The notes under the pieces were generated by a model. It did not search any database. It worked only from the letters and a program-made list of their open reading frames with translations, and was not told where the DNA came from. 52,701 nucleotides of DNA from a bacterium (lineage in GTDB: Bacteria > Vulcanimicrobiota > Xenobia > Xenobiales > JADMJV01), in the NCBI GenBank assembly GCA_018780265.1, contig JADMJV010000133.1, positions 3,869-56,569 of the forward strand, in the 5' to 3' direction. How positions within the stretch are numbered: position 1 is the stretch's first letter; every line of letters begins with the position of its first letter. This document shows positions 7,556-15,851 of this stretch, one piece after another. The position numbers were made by a program, and so were the translations under genes.

Positions 7556-7851
7556 CAACCGGCGTAGCCGATCACCAGTCCCAACCAAGCGCCGGTGATC
7601 AGGCCGGCCGAGGCGGTGAGCGCGGTGGCCAGTCCGGTGGGAACGCCAGGAATGGCCACCACCAGTTGAGTGGCCGCGCCGGCCAGGCCGCCGATGCCGG
7701 CGCCCACGGCCATAGACTTGGCGATGTGAGCGTAGCCCGCCTGGTTGCGTTCGCGGTCGAAGGGATCCGGTTCAAAAACATCAGGCCGCTTCTCGGGCTT
7801 GGGCAATTTGGCCACGGTGGGTTGAACATAAAATGCGGGTTGAATCTTCAT
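7552..7851 (-). CDS. Small glycine-zipper membrane protein
   Basis: The start at 7851 (AAGGAGC upstream) gives a 99-aa product beginning MKIQPAFYVQPTVAKLPKP, the clearest example of the M-K-I-x-P leader seen in this locus. A charged linker (residues 20-40) is followed by two glycine/alanine-rich hydrophobic segments: VGAGIGGLAGAATQLVVAI (about 46-64) and ALTASAGLITGAWLGLVIGY (about 76-96). Both carry GxxxG spacing. Size and segment style resemble class II bacteriocins or microcin V-like peptides, but there is no double-glycine leader and no adjacent immunity gene that I recognise. It has its own direct-repeat promoter (7882-7923) and is divergent from the unit at 8082. Confidence 0.78.
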   Translation of the reverse strand: MKIQPAFYVQPTVAKLPKPEKRPDVFEPDPFDRERNQAGYAHIAKSMAVGAGIGGLAGAATQLVVAIPGVPTGLATALTASAGLITGAWLGLVIGYAGC

Positions 7852-7881
7852 TATAGAAATGCTCCTTGTAATACTGCCCCC

Positions 7882-7923
7882 ACTCAAATCCCTCACTGTC
7901 TCCCCCCCGTGAACTCAGCGTAA
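7882..7923 (-). promoter_or_regulatory. Direct-repeat promoter (copy 4)
   Basis: Minus strand: TTACG at 7923-7919, TCACG at 7912-7908 (11-bp period), and a weaker -10-like TTGAGT at 7887-7882. The start codon is at 7851. Confidence 0.6.
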
Positions 7924-8008
7924 AACTGTCAGCCCTGAAGTTACCAACTTCGTACCCGCATACAAATACTGTCTCATTCACCCTTTGTTCATCTGTTCCG
8001 GTCATTTT

Positions 8009-8050
8009 TCACGCTGCCGTCACTCGCTCTTGGCGCAACCCTTCTAGCCT
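8009..8050 (+). promoter_or_regulatory. Direct-repeat promoter (copy 5)
   Basis: TTTTTCACG with TCACG at 8009-8013, TCACT at 8020-8024, and -10-like TAGCCT at 8045-8050. ATG 8082 lies 32 nt downstream. The core TTTTCACGCTGCCGT is identical to copy 3. Confidence 0.7.
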
Positions 8051-8081
8051 GACTCCAAGCTTACGAACTGGAGTTTCTGTC

Positions 8082-9137
8082 ATGTCCCTACCTCCGATCG
8101 GCCCCAGGCCGCACCCCAACCCTCCCCGCCGCGCCCTGCGCGAGGCAGTCGGCCAGGTGGCAGGCATTGCCGGCCAGGTACTGGGCGGTCTCACCGCCGC
8201 CGTCCCCGGGACCGTCGTGGGCGGCCTCTATGCCGCCGAATGGAAACTCCCCAAGGAGGCCCGCCATTCCAAAGAACTCGGAGCTCTGATGTACGCCGGC
8301 ACGAGCGTGGCCTCCTCGGCGGGCACTGCCTTCCTGCTCCAAATCCCAGGATCGGGAATGAGCCTCACCAACTGGGGCACGGCGGTGGCCGGCTCCGCCT
8401 GGCAATACTACAGCGGCGGCGCTGGCGACGTAGCCGAGCGCATCTACCAGGCCATCGATCAGGAAACGGCCCGCCCCTCAGACACTCCCGCCATGATAGG
8501 CAAAGGCATGCTGCATGGCCTGGTCGAGGGGGCCAAAGGCGGGGCCCACGAGGGCAAGATGCAAGGCATTGGCATCGTCGAGGGCACCCTGGAAGGTGCC
8601 CGAGACGGCTGGCAGGGTCTGCAAGGCAAGTGGGACACACCCGAGGCGGGCCCTCCTGACACCCGAGACAAAACGCTCACTCGCAAAATCGTAGAGGGCG
8701 CGGTGGGCGTGGTAGGGGGAGCCCTCTATGCCCTCGATGGCGCCGTCCAGGGTGGAATGCGGGGGCTGCTGGGCAAGCATACTCTGCTCAACAATCAGCA
8801 GGCCAACTACAAGGCGCAGGCCGCCCTGGCCGGGGCCGTCGGAGGGGCCGTTCTGCTGGGCCCCCTGGGCGCCGTGGGCGGCCTGATGGTCGGCCAATGG
8901 GCGGGCAATCTAATCCACTGCGCAGAGTCCAAGTCCTTGACTCGGGCTCTGGACGAATCGCTGGGCAACAACCTTGACCTGGGGGATAAACAGGCCAACA
9001 CCTACCGCGACACCATAGAAGGCGCTCTGGTGGGCTGCATGGTGGGGGCCCGCAACGGTATGAAGGCCGGCTCTCGGAGCGCCCAAGAAATTCTAGACAC
9101 CATTCACAACCCGAAAAGAGGACAAAAAAAGCCATGA
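8082..9137 (+). CDS. 351-aa glycine-rich membrane-associated protein
   Basis: After a Pro-rich start (MSLPPIGPRPHPNPPRRA) the protein alternates glycine/alanine-rich hydrophobic segments with amphipathic stretches. Hydrophobic parts include residues 22-48 (AGIAGQVLGGLTAAVPGTVVGG), 66-85, 205-225 (VEGAVGVVGGALYALDGAV) and 250-275 (AALAGAVGGAVLLGPLGAVGG). Repeats of the type VEGAxxGAxxG (about 150-180, and again near 310) suggest internal duplication. I recognise no named family; it resembles proteins that insert into bilayers through glycine zippers. It is the first gene after a direct-repeat promoter and is coupled by ATGA to the second metallopeptidase, mirroring the arrangement at 3062-3529 and 1587-3065. 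Confidence 0.8.
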   Translation: MSLPPIGPRPHPNPPRRALREAVGQVAGIAGQVLGGLTAAVPGTVVGGLYAAEWKLPKEARHSKELGALMYAGTSVASSAGTAFLLQIPGSGMSLTNWGTAVAGSAWQYYSGGAGDVAERIYQAIDQETARPSDTPAMIGKGMLHGLVEGAKGGAHEGKMQGIGIVEGTLEGARDGWQGLQGKWDTPEAGPPDTRDKTLTRKIVEGAVGVVGGALYALDGAVQGGMRGLLGKHTLLNNQQANYKAQAALAGAVGGAVLLGPLGAVGGLMVGQWAGNLIHCAESKSLTRALDESLGNNLDLGDKQANTYRDTIEGALVGCMVGARNGMKAGSRSAQEILDTIHNPKRGQKKP

Positions 9138-10543
9138 ATATCGCCTCACTTACCACCCAAACTCCGGTCAGGCCAGCCGCGTCGAAGCCCATGAAGGAAG
9201 TGGACTTCAGCTACAATCCCCAGGACCAGGTGGTGCTCGACCCTGGAACCACCCGAGTGAAAGTTGGCGACGACCTTTCCAATGGCAAAATCCAACTGGT
9301 GGGCGGCTTACAGCCCAATCTGGAGGGATCCTACGTCTATGACCGTCACGATGCCCGTTTTCACGGGGCCAATGCCTTCGCGGCCGTAGCCAAGACCCAG
9401 GCCCTGTTCGAGGAGGCCTACGGGCAGCCCATCGCCTGGGCCACCGGTAAACCCCAGCTCGAAGTGCATGCCGACAACGGCAATGTTCTCAACGCCTTCT
9501 ACAGCCGAGACGACGGAGGACTGTTTTTCTTCCACTCCACCGACCCGGTCACCCAACGGGTCGTGCACGGGGCGGATTCTGGCGAAGTCACCGGCCACGA
9601 ATGTGGTCACGCCATTCTCGACGCCATCCGTCCCGGCTACATGAGCAGTTGGTCGGGAGACGCCGGCGGATTTCACGAGTCCTTCGGGGATGTGGTGGCC
9701 ATGCTGGTGTCCTTACAAGACCCGCGTGTCCTCGACAAAGTGGCCGAGCAAACCGGGGGGGACATGAAGAAGCCCAACATGGCTGCCGCACTCGGCGAAG
9801 AGCTGGGTATCACCATCAACCACACCGCCGGCAAGAATGCCACGGGGGGTGACTATACCCGCAACGCCATCAACCATTTCACCTGGAAAAAACCTTCCAG
9901 TCTCCCTCACACGGCCCCACCGGAGCAACTTTCAACGGAACCCCATAGCTGGTCCCGTCTTTGGACGGGTGCCGTCTACGATGTCTTCAGCGACATGGTC
10001 CAACAAAACCTGGCTGGCCAGCCCAACGTCGCCGCCGCCATCAGTCAGGCCGCTAACGAATTACTCGGAATGTACGGCCGCCTGATGAAAATGGCGCCCA
10101 AAGGGAGCTTCACCTACAAGCAGATGGCTGCAGCTTTCATCCAGTCCGACCTGGAACTCAACCAGGGCAAACGGGCCGGCCAGTTGAGTAAGGCATTTGC
10201 TGCCCGCAAAATCTTGGAGCCGAAGGAGTTTCGCGCCGACTCCTCGGCACCGGAGAACAGCCGCACTCAGAGTGTCTTCCTGAGCAATGACGCCACCCAC
10301 AACTTTGGAGTCTTTGCTGGCGCCCGCGTGGAAACCGATGTGAGCGACCGCTTCCCGCAGGCAGCCGAGGACCTCAAGGACCGCCTGGCCGTTCTGGTTG
10401 CAGCCGGCGAAATCAAATACACCGAGCCCGGCCAGAAGCTGACTCAGCAAGACCTCATCAAGAGCAACGGTGCCCCCTATACCGGAGTGGTGCGCTGGTT
10501 CGATGGCGAAATGACCATCGAGCGCGTGAAAATTCTTAGCTGA
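9134..10543 (+). CDS. Thermolysin-like zinc metallopeptidase (second paralog)
   Basis: The 469-aa protein carries HECGH (residues 155-159) and HESFGD (181-186), the same zinc-site pair as the paralog at 1587-3065. Shared text around them (GHAILDAIRPG, then FHESFGDVVAMLVSLQD) shows recent common ancestry. There is no signal peptide; the start MNIASLTTQTPVRPAASKP is a Ser/Thr/Pro leader. Expected activity is zinc-dependent endopeptidase; the substrate is unknown. It sits between a glycine-rich protein gene (ATGA overlap) and the opine dehydrogenase gene (TGATG overlap). Presence of a peptidase plus glycine-zipper pair twice in the locus suggests the pair is a functional module. Confidence 0.88.
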   Translation: MNIASLTTQTPVRPAASKPMKEVDFSYNPQDQVVLDPGTTRVKVGDDLSNGKIQLVGGLQPNLEGSYVYDRHDARFHGANAFAAVAKTQALFEEAYGQPIAWATGKPQLEVHADNGNVLNAFYSRDDGGLFFFHSTDPVTQRVVHGADSGEVTGHECGHAILDAIRPGYMSSWSGDAGGFHESFGDVVAMLVSLQDPRVLDKVAEQTGGDMKKPNMAAALGEELGITINHTAGKNATGGDYTRNAINHFTWKKPSSLPHTAPPEQLSTEPHSWSRLWTGAVYDVFSDMVQQNLAGQPNVAAAISQAANELLGMYGRLMKMAPKGSFTYKQMAAAFIQSDLELNQGKRAGQLSKAFAARKILEPKEFRADSSAPENSRTQSVFLSNDATHNFGVFAGARVETDVSDRFPQAAEDLKDRLAVLVAAGEIKYTEPGQKLTQQDLIKSNGAPYTGVVRWFDGEMTIERVKILS

Positions 10544-11679
10544 TGATCGAGCAGGCCTCCCGAATCAAGCCTTGCAAACACTCAAGGCGTCACGCCCAGC
10601 CCGCCACCCAGGTGGTGCGCTGCGGCGTGGTGGGAGCCGGCAACTCGGCCCACGCTCTGAGTTGCTACCTGGCCCAGCAGGGCCACCACGTCTACCTCTA
10701 TGCTCGCCGTGCGCAGCAACTTGCCCATCTGGGTCCGTCGCCACGCCTGCGAGCCAGCGGTCAAATCGAGGGAACCTTCCCCCTATCTGGCGCTGGGTCC
10801 GACCCGCGTCGCCTGGCTCAGGAGTGTTCCACTCTCTTTGTGTGCACCACAGCCACCGCCTACCCGGACGTCATCGAGCAGCTCGCTCCCTTCCTGCACG
10901 GCGGGCACACCCTGATCCTCTTCTCCAGCAAGCTATGCGGCTCGCTAGAAGTGGAACGGTGCCTGCTCGAAGCCGGCAAACCCGAGGTAGCCGTAATCGA
11001 AACCGATGCTCTGTTTGCCTGCCGCGTGCAGTCCGATCATTCCGTCTGGGTGCGCGGTTTCAAAGGCTGGAATCTCTTTTGCTCACCCCGGCCCTTCCAG
11101 ACGCACACCCATCGGGCCCTGATTCAAAGATTCTTCCCCCAGCTCGAGCCAGCCCAGAACTTACTACACAGAGGCCTCACCGATTTTGGCGCTCTGGCCC
11201 ACGCATTGACCGTGCTGGTCAATGTCAACTCAGTCGACCGCGGTGATCCCTTTCTCTTCTATTACCAGGGGTTCACCGAAAATACGGTGGTCTTGCTGGA
11301 GCAACTGGAGCGCGAATTCCAAAACCTGGCCGGAGCCTACGGCTGCAGCTTGTTGAGCGCCTCCCAACTGCTCAACCGCTACTATCAGTGCGAAACCGGC
11401 TCGCTGCTTCAGGCCATGCGAAGCGTTCCAAACTATCGCCACAGCCAGGCTCCCACCACACTTTCCACCCGCTATTTAAGCGAGGACGTCTCCTGTAGCC
11501 TGGTGCCGGCCCAGCAGCTAGCCCGCCTGGCCGGCCTGGAAAGTCCCATGCTGGACTCCATTGTGGCCATGGCATCGGTACTGCATGGAATCGACTACCG
11601 CCGGCAGGGACGAACTCTGGAAAAACTGGGTTGGGGTGGATACACCGCTCAGGAGATCAGCCACTGGGTGAACGACTGA
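10543..11679 (+). CDS. Opine dehydrogenase (octopine/nopaline/staphylopine-type family)
   Basis: An N-terminal Rossmann fold is seen in CGVVGAGNSAHALSCYLAQQ (GxGxxxH variant, about residues 27-45). The C-terminal domain contains STRYLSEDVSCSLVPAQQLA, the characteristic motif of the NAD/NADP octopine/nopaline dehydrogenase family. Such enzymes reductively condense an amino acid or metallophore amine with an alpha-keto acid. In staphylopine and pseudopaline loci a related dehydrogenase (CntM) works beside an EamA exporter (CntI); here an EamA exporter follows in a TGATG overlap. No nicotianamine-synthase-like gene (CntL) is nearby, so the product is not predictable. Translation is coupled to the upstream metallopeptidase. 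Confidence 0.87.
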   Translation: MIEQASRIKPCKHSRRHAQPATQVVRCGVVGAGNSAHALSCYLAQQGHHVYLYARRAQQLAHLGPSPRLRASGQIEGTFPLSGAGSDPRRLAQECSTLFVCTTATAYPDVIEQLAPFLHGGHTLILFSSKLCGSLEVERCLLEAGKPEVAVIETDALFACRVQSDHSVWVRGFKGWNLFCSPRPFQTHTHRALIQRFFPQLEPAQNLLHRGLTDFGALAHALTVLVNVNSVDRGDPFLFYYQGFTENTVVLLEQLEREFQNLAGAYGCSLLSASQLLNRYYQCETGSLLQAMRSVPNYRHSQAPTTLSTRYLSEDVSCSLVPAQQLARLAGLESPMLDSIVAMASVLHGIDYRRQGRTLEKLGWGGYTAQEISHWVND

Positions 11680-12503
11680 TGGGTCCCTGGCCGGTTATTT
11701 TGCTGGCTCTGCTGGCCGCCTCCCTGGAGCCGGTTCTGGCCAAAATTGCTTATCGCTCGGGGGTCACTCCCTGGGATCTGCTCTACACCAAAAGCGTGGT
11801 AGCGGCCCTGCTGATCCTTCCCCTCACTCGCCGCTGCGTATGGCTTAGCGGCAGCCAGCGGATGGCGGTGATCCAGGTGGCCCTCCTCTTGCTGTGCACC
11901 AACACCTGCCTGTTGTGGGCCGTGCAGAGCCTGCCCGCAGTGAGCGTGATCACCATACTCTCCACCACACCAGCCCTGGTAGCCCTGGTCAACCAGCGAC
12001 GCGGTCGAGATCGATTGACCTGGCGTTTCTGGTCTGGCTTCTCCCTGTGCTTTGGCGGAGTCGGCTTAAGCCTGGGCACCCCACAGCCGGGCCTGGCCTA
12101 CGACGTCGCTGGCTTGGCCCTGGTGGCCCTGGCTCTGGCCAGTTCCACCCTCTATCGCACACGGCTGGAGGACGTGACCAAAGCTGTCTCGCCCCTGGTG
12201 GTCTCCACCTATATCTTCTGGGTGCACGGTCTACTTTGCTGGCTATTCCTGTCACCCCCACCCGGCAGCACCTCCACCATCGGAATCTGGCTGGGACTGG
12301 CAGCGGCCGTGGCCAACGTAGCCTTTCTCTATTCCATCCGCCGAGTCGGAGCTACCAACATGTCCCTGTTCAATCTCCTGCAGCGCCCCCTGGTGGTGGT
12401 CATCGCCAGCTGGACCCTGGGAGAGTCCATGACGGGCTGGCAGTGGCTGGGGGTCGTCTTGGTCCTGACGGGCATCCGCCAGGCTCAGTTGCGACGAGCC
12501 TGA
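11679..12503 (+). CDS. EamA/DMT-family exporter
   Basis: The ATG at 11679 overlaps the dehydrogenase stop (TGATG); a longer open frame back to 11631 lies inside that gene. The 274-aa product has about ten hydrophobic helices in two EamA repeats, each starting with the usual small-residue pattern (ASLEPVLAKIAYRSG; AVANVAFLYSIRRVG near residue 210). The family exports amino acids, metabolites or opine metallophores. The tight coupling to an opine dehydrogenase suggests that it exports the opine, which is inference. Its 3' end overlaps the convergent Uma2 gene by 19 nt. Confidence 0.87.
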   Translation: MGPWPVILLALLAASLEPVLAKIAYRSGVTPWDLLYTKSVVAALLILPLTRRCVWLSGSQRMAVIQVALLLLCTNTCLLWAVQSLPAVSVITILSTTPALVALVNQRRGRDRLTWRFWSGFSLCFGGVGLSLGTPQPGLAYDVAGLALVALALASSTLYRTRLEDVTKAVSPLVVSTYIFWVHGLLCWLFLSPPPGSTSTIGIWLGLAAAVANVAFLYSIRRVGATNMSLFNLLQRPLVVVIASWTLGESMTGWQWLGVVLVLTGIRQAQLRRA

Positions 12504-13099
12504 TCGGCAGCATAAGGGGCAACGCTTTCGCGCACCTCATCGATGGGTGGCTGTGGAGGGAGTTGTGCAAAAAGCTCCTTAAGATCCAAAGCCAGCGACG
12601 GAAAGGACGGGCTGTGCAAGACGTCTCTTTCTGTGTAGACCCTCTGAGTTGTAAAAAGGCCCCCCTGATTGTGCAAAACTTCCACCATAAAGGGATGTGG
12701 CGTCACCAACCAGTACTCGGCCACGCCACAGCGGCCATAGAGGGCCAGTTTGCGCACCCGGTCGTGTCGTTGAGTGGATGGGGAAGAAATCTCCACCACC
12801 AGACTGGGCGCACCTTCCACGTGGGAAGGCCGCAATTGTTGGGGATCACAAACCACCAGGAGGTCCGGTTGAACCACATCCGTCTCCGAAAGCTTCACGT
12901 CCGTGGGCGCAGCCAACAGTCGACAACCCGTCCCGGCCAACTGCTGCCTCAAATGGAACGATAGTTCCATGGACACCGCCTGATGCAAGAGCGACGGAGA
13001 GGACATCGCATAGGGCTGACCGTCGATCAACTCCCAGCGCTGATCATCATCCCAGCTGGAATAGTCTGCAAACGTCAGGGGCCTTGGTTCGGGCTGCAT
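12485..13099 (-). CDS. Uma2-family putative endonuclease
   Basis: The 204-aa protein matches the Uma2/DUF820 family of PD-(D/E)XK-like nuclease folds. It has an N-terminal WELIDGQPYAM, central VVQPDLLVVCD (Asp of the active site), VVEISSPST (Glu of the site) and EYWLVTP near residue 140. The family is abundant in cyanobacteria and other phyla and its cellular role is poorly known. It stands alone on the minus strand between two co-regulated operons, has no recognisable ribosome site before ATG 13099, and lacks the direct-repeat promoter, so it is probably not part of the protease system. Confidence 0.87.
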   Translation of the reverse strand: MQPEPRPLTFADYSSWDDDQRWELIDGQPYAMSSPSLLHQAVSMELSFHLRQQLAGTGCRLLAAPTDVKLSETDVVQPDLLVVCDPQQLRPSHVEGAPSLVVEISSPSTQRHDRVRKLALYGRCGVAEYWLVTPHPFMVEVLHNQGGLFTTQRVYTERDVLHSPSFPSLALDLKELFAQLPPQPPIDEVRESVAPYAADQARRN

Positions 13100-13159
13100 C
13101 AGACAATGAGGTTCGCAGGGTCTACTTGTTCATCCTCTGTTCAAAATCGTGACCCAATT

Positions 13160-13202
13160 TGACGCTGCAAAGACGTTGCCGGTACAAGCAACAGACTAGA
13201 GT
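13160..13202 (+). promoter_or_regulatory. Direct-repeat promoter (copy 6, more divergent)
   Basis: TGACG at 13160-13164, AGACG at 13171-13175 (11-bp period), and -10-like TAGAGT at 13197-13202. The start of the subtilase is ATG 13243, 41 nt after the -10. Confidence 0.55.
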
Positions 13203-13242
13203 GACCGCACACACAAGCAATTCAGGAAAGGGTCAGTCCCCT

Positions 13243-15255
13243 ATGCACATCCAGCCCAACTATTCCAGGGCGCGCCAGTTGGAGGCCCAACTGTCTGAGC
13301 ATCGTCCCGGTGAACTGCTGGTCCGGCTTCAACCCGGCGCCGGCTTTAGCGAAGGTATCGTCGATCGACTCGGCGGAGAGGTGTTGCATCGCTTCCGCTT
13401 TTCCAACCCGACCATGGCACCGAGCGGTGAAATGGTCCAGCTTCGGCTGCCGGAAGGCATGAGCACGGCCGAAGGCCTGTTACAACTTCAGGACGACCCC
13501 AGCGTGGTCTATGTCACCCCCAATCACATTTACCACTTGGACGAGGTCAAGTTGACCTCGTCCCCCAATGACCTGGACAAGAAACTGTGGGGAATGAAGG
13601 CCATTCACGCTCCCGAGGCCTGGGCCATTCAGCACGGCTCTCCCAGCGGGCCCATCGTGGCTGTGCTCGACACCGGTGTAGACCTCAATCACCCCGACTT
13701 GAAGGCCAACCTGTGGACCAATCCGCGCGAGATCGCCGGCAATGGTCTCGATGACGACGGCAATGGCATCATCGACGACATTCACGGTTACTACCCCAAA
13801 ATGAACAACGGCGACGTCCAGGACGGACACAAACATGGCACTCACACCTTCGGTACCATTGGAGCCGTTGGCAACAACGGCCTGGGGGTGACGGGAGTCA
13901 ATTGGGAAGGTCAGATTATGGCCATCAAAATCTTTGACGACCAGGGCCGCACCGATGCCGCCATGGTGGCCAAAGGTCTGGAATATGCCACCAACCACGG
14001 GGCCCGCATCACCTCCAACTCGTGGGGCGGCACGGTCTACAATCCGGCCATCGAAGACGCTTTTCGCCTCAGCCCGGCCCTGCACATTGCCGCCGCTGGC
14101 AACAGCCACATCAACAACGACCTCAAACCTCACTACCCCAGCAACCTGGACCTGCCCAACATGATCTCGGTGGCCGCCAGCGATGGCCAGGACCGCCGCG
14201 CCTCCTTTAGCAATTATGGTCTTAACACCGTCGACATGGCGGCTCCTGGGGTTGATATCTACTCGACCGTGCCGGGGGGACAGTACGCTCTCAACAGCGG
14301 CACCTCGATGGCCGCGCCCCATGTATCCGGGGTAGCGGCTTTGATTGCTAATTCTCATCCCTACGCCAGCAATGAAGACATCAAAAATCGCCTGCTATTC
14401 AGCACCGACAAAGTAGAAGCGCTCAAGGGCGTGGTCTCCACGGGTGGGCGCCTTAACGCGGCCAGCGCTTTGGAGAACGACAATGCCGCCCCGAATGCAC
14501 CCGCCAATTTGACCCTGAAATCAGCCAGTTCACGGGGGGTGGTTCTGCAATGGACAGCCCCAGGTGATGACGGAAATCAGGGCAAAGCCGCCCAGTACGA
14601 AGTGCGCTACTCCGACACGCCCATTTCCAACGACCAGGCCTTTGAGAAGGCCACCCGGGTGGCGGCTAACGCCCCCTCTAAAGCCGGCCAAAAAGAGGAA
14701 ATGCGCATCGACATCCGTCCCATGGAGAGCGACCGCAACCTCCATTTTGCCGTAAAAGCTTACGACAATGTCGGTAATGGCTCGCCCATGTCCAGCCTGC
14801 AGGGTAAAGTGCCGGCCGCCAAAGTGGTCTTTGCCGATGGCGGCCCCTCCAGTTGGCAAAAAGACGGAAGCTGGGGCCAGGTTCAGATGCCCGAAGGGGG
14901 CACCGCCTGGGCGGACAGCCCCAACGGCAACTATGAATCTAATCAGACCAACAGCCTGACCAGCAAGCCCTTCTCGCTCAAGGGAGTCAAGAACACAACC
15001 CTCGTCTTCGACGCACGCACCGAACTAGAGGAAGCCCGCGACGGAATGTGGCTCCAGGTCAGCAAGGACGGCTCTAATTGGAGCCCGGTGGGCAGCCTCA
15101 CCGGCACTCACCCTTGGGAGTCCCACACTGTAGACCTATCCAAGTTCGACGGCAAATCGGGGCTCCAATTCCGCTTCAGCCTGGTCACCGACAACACCGG
15201 TGACCTGGACGGCATCTACCTTCGTAACATCGCCATTGTGGGCGACCCCAGCTAA
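13243..15255 (+). CDS. Subtilisin-like serine protease (S8) with prodomain, FN3 and C-terminal beta domain
   Basis: The start at 13243 gives 670 aa; the frame is open upstream to 13159 but would include the promoter. The order is: leader MHIQPNYSRA; I9-like prodomain (about 20-100, GELLVRLQPGAGF to VVYVTPNHIYHL); catalytic domain with AVLDTGVDLNHPDL (Asp about 143), HGTHTFGT (His about 198), AAAGNS (oxyanion Asn about 287) and GTSMAAPHVSG (Ser about 355); an FN3 domain (about 435-530); and a C-terminal beta domain like those in immune-inhibitor-A proteins. No classical signal peptide is present, which is odd for a protease with a prodomain. It heads a long operon reaching the RND pump. Confidence 0.93.
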   Translation: MHIQPNYSRARQLEAQLSEHRPGELLVRLQPGAGFSEGIVDRLGGEVLHRFRFSNPTMAPSGEMVQLRLPEGMSTAEGLLQLQDDPSVVYVTPNHIYHLDEVKLTSSPNDLDKKLWGMKAIHAPEAWAIQHGSPSGPIVAVLDTGVDLNHPDLKANLWTNPREIAGNGLDDDGNGIIDDIHGYYPKMNNGDVQDGHKHGTHTFGTIGAVGNNGLGVTGVNWEGQIMAIKIFDDQGRTDAAMVAKGLEYATNHGARITSNSWGGTVYNPAIEDAFRLSPALHIAAAGNSHINNDLKPHYPSNLDLPNMISVAASDGQDRRASFSNYGLNTVDMAAPGVDIYSTVPGGQYALNSGTSMAAPHVSGVAALIANSHPYASNEDIKNRLLFSTDKVEALKGVVSTGGRLNAASALENDNAAPNAPANLTLKSASSRGVVLQWTAPGDDGNQGKAAQYEVRYSDTPISNDQAFEKATRVAANAPSKAGQKEEMRIDIRPMESDRNLHFAVKAYDNVGNGSPMSSLQGKVPAAKVVFADGGPSSWQKDGSWGQVQMPEGGTAWADSPNGNYESNQTNSLTSKPFSLKGVKNTTLVFDARTELEEARDGMWLQVSKDGSNWSPVGSLTGTHPWESHTVDLSKFDGKSGLQFRFSLVTDNTGDLDGIYLRNIAIVGDPS

Positions 15256-15276
15256 CCACACCAAAGGAGAATGATC

Positions 15277-15813
15277 ATGAAAGTGCAAACCACGCCCGGA
15301 TATAGCCTGGCAAACCGCCTGAAGAAGAATCCCGTTTCCCCACAGCCGGCCCCCGATCCCAAGCCCCAACCCCCAACCCACTTCCTGGATTCCTCGCGCA
15401 GTTTGCGCCGGGACGCCCTGCTGGCCGGTGCCCTGGCCTCCACCATAACTCTGCCCAAGACTGCTGCCCTGGGCGTTGGCGGAGTGGTTGGGGTGCTGGG
15501 TCTGGTAGCCTCTTACGGAGAGATCCGCGAGGGCATGCGGACCATGAATACTCACGAAGTCATCGGAGGCGCTCTCCATATGGGTGCCTCCACCGCCCTG
15601 CTGGCCTCGGCTGCTCTGCAAACTTCCGCGACCGTGTCCGGTGGTCTGGTGGGTGGCCTGGTGGCGGCCGGTGGCCTCAGCATGCTGGCCGCCAAGACCC
15701 TTTATGACCGCCCGGGAGACGTGGCCGACGTAGTCTTTCGTCAACCTCTCAATTTGGTTCGCGACGCCGGTAAAAGTATCTGGCTCGAGTTCCGCCCTCC
15801 CGAAAAGTCTTAG
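15277..15813 (+). CDS. 178-aa glycine-rich membrane protein
   Basis: ATG 15277 is chosen over 15271 because AAAGGAGA ends directly at 15270 and the 15277 start has proper 7-nt spacing; it also gives the leader MKVQTTPGYS. A Pro-rich linker (PVSPQPAPDPKPQPP) follows. Hydrophobic segments lie at about 50-82 (LLAGALASTITLPKTAALGVGGVVGVLGLVA) and 102-140 (IGGALHMGASTALLASAAL, then GGLVGGLVAAGGLSMLAA). Glycines recur every 3-4 residues. No family is recognised. It lies 21 nt after the subtilase stop and is one of two adjacent proteins of the same style. Confidence 0.78.
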   Translation: MKVQTTPGYSLANRLKKNPVSPQPAPDPKPQPPTHFLDSSRSLRRDALLAGALASTITLPKTAALGVGGVVGVLGLVASYGEIREGMRTMNTHEVIGGALHMGASTALLASAALQTSATVSGGLVGGLVAAGGLSMLAAKTLYDRPGDVADVVFRQPLNLVRDAGKSIWLEFRPPEKS

Positions 15814-15851
15814 TTCCCAAACTAACCATACACGCAAGGAGAACACCCATC

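Noticed and set aside
7552..7851. Class II bacteriocin
   Set aside because: Size and glycine-rich helices fit, but there is no double-glycine leader, no peptidase-containing ABC transporter nearby and no immunity protein that I recognise.
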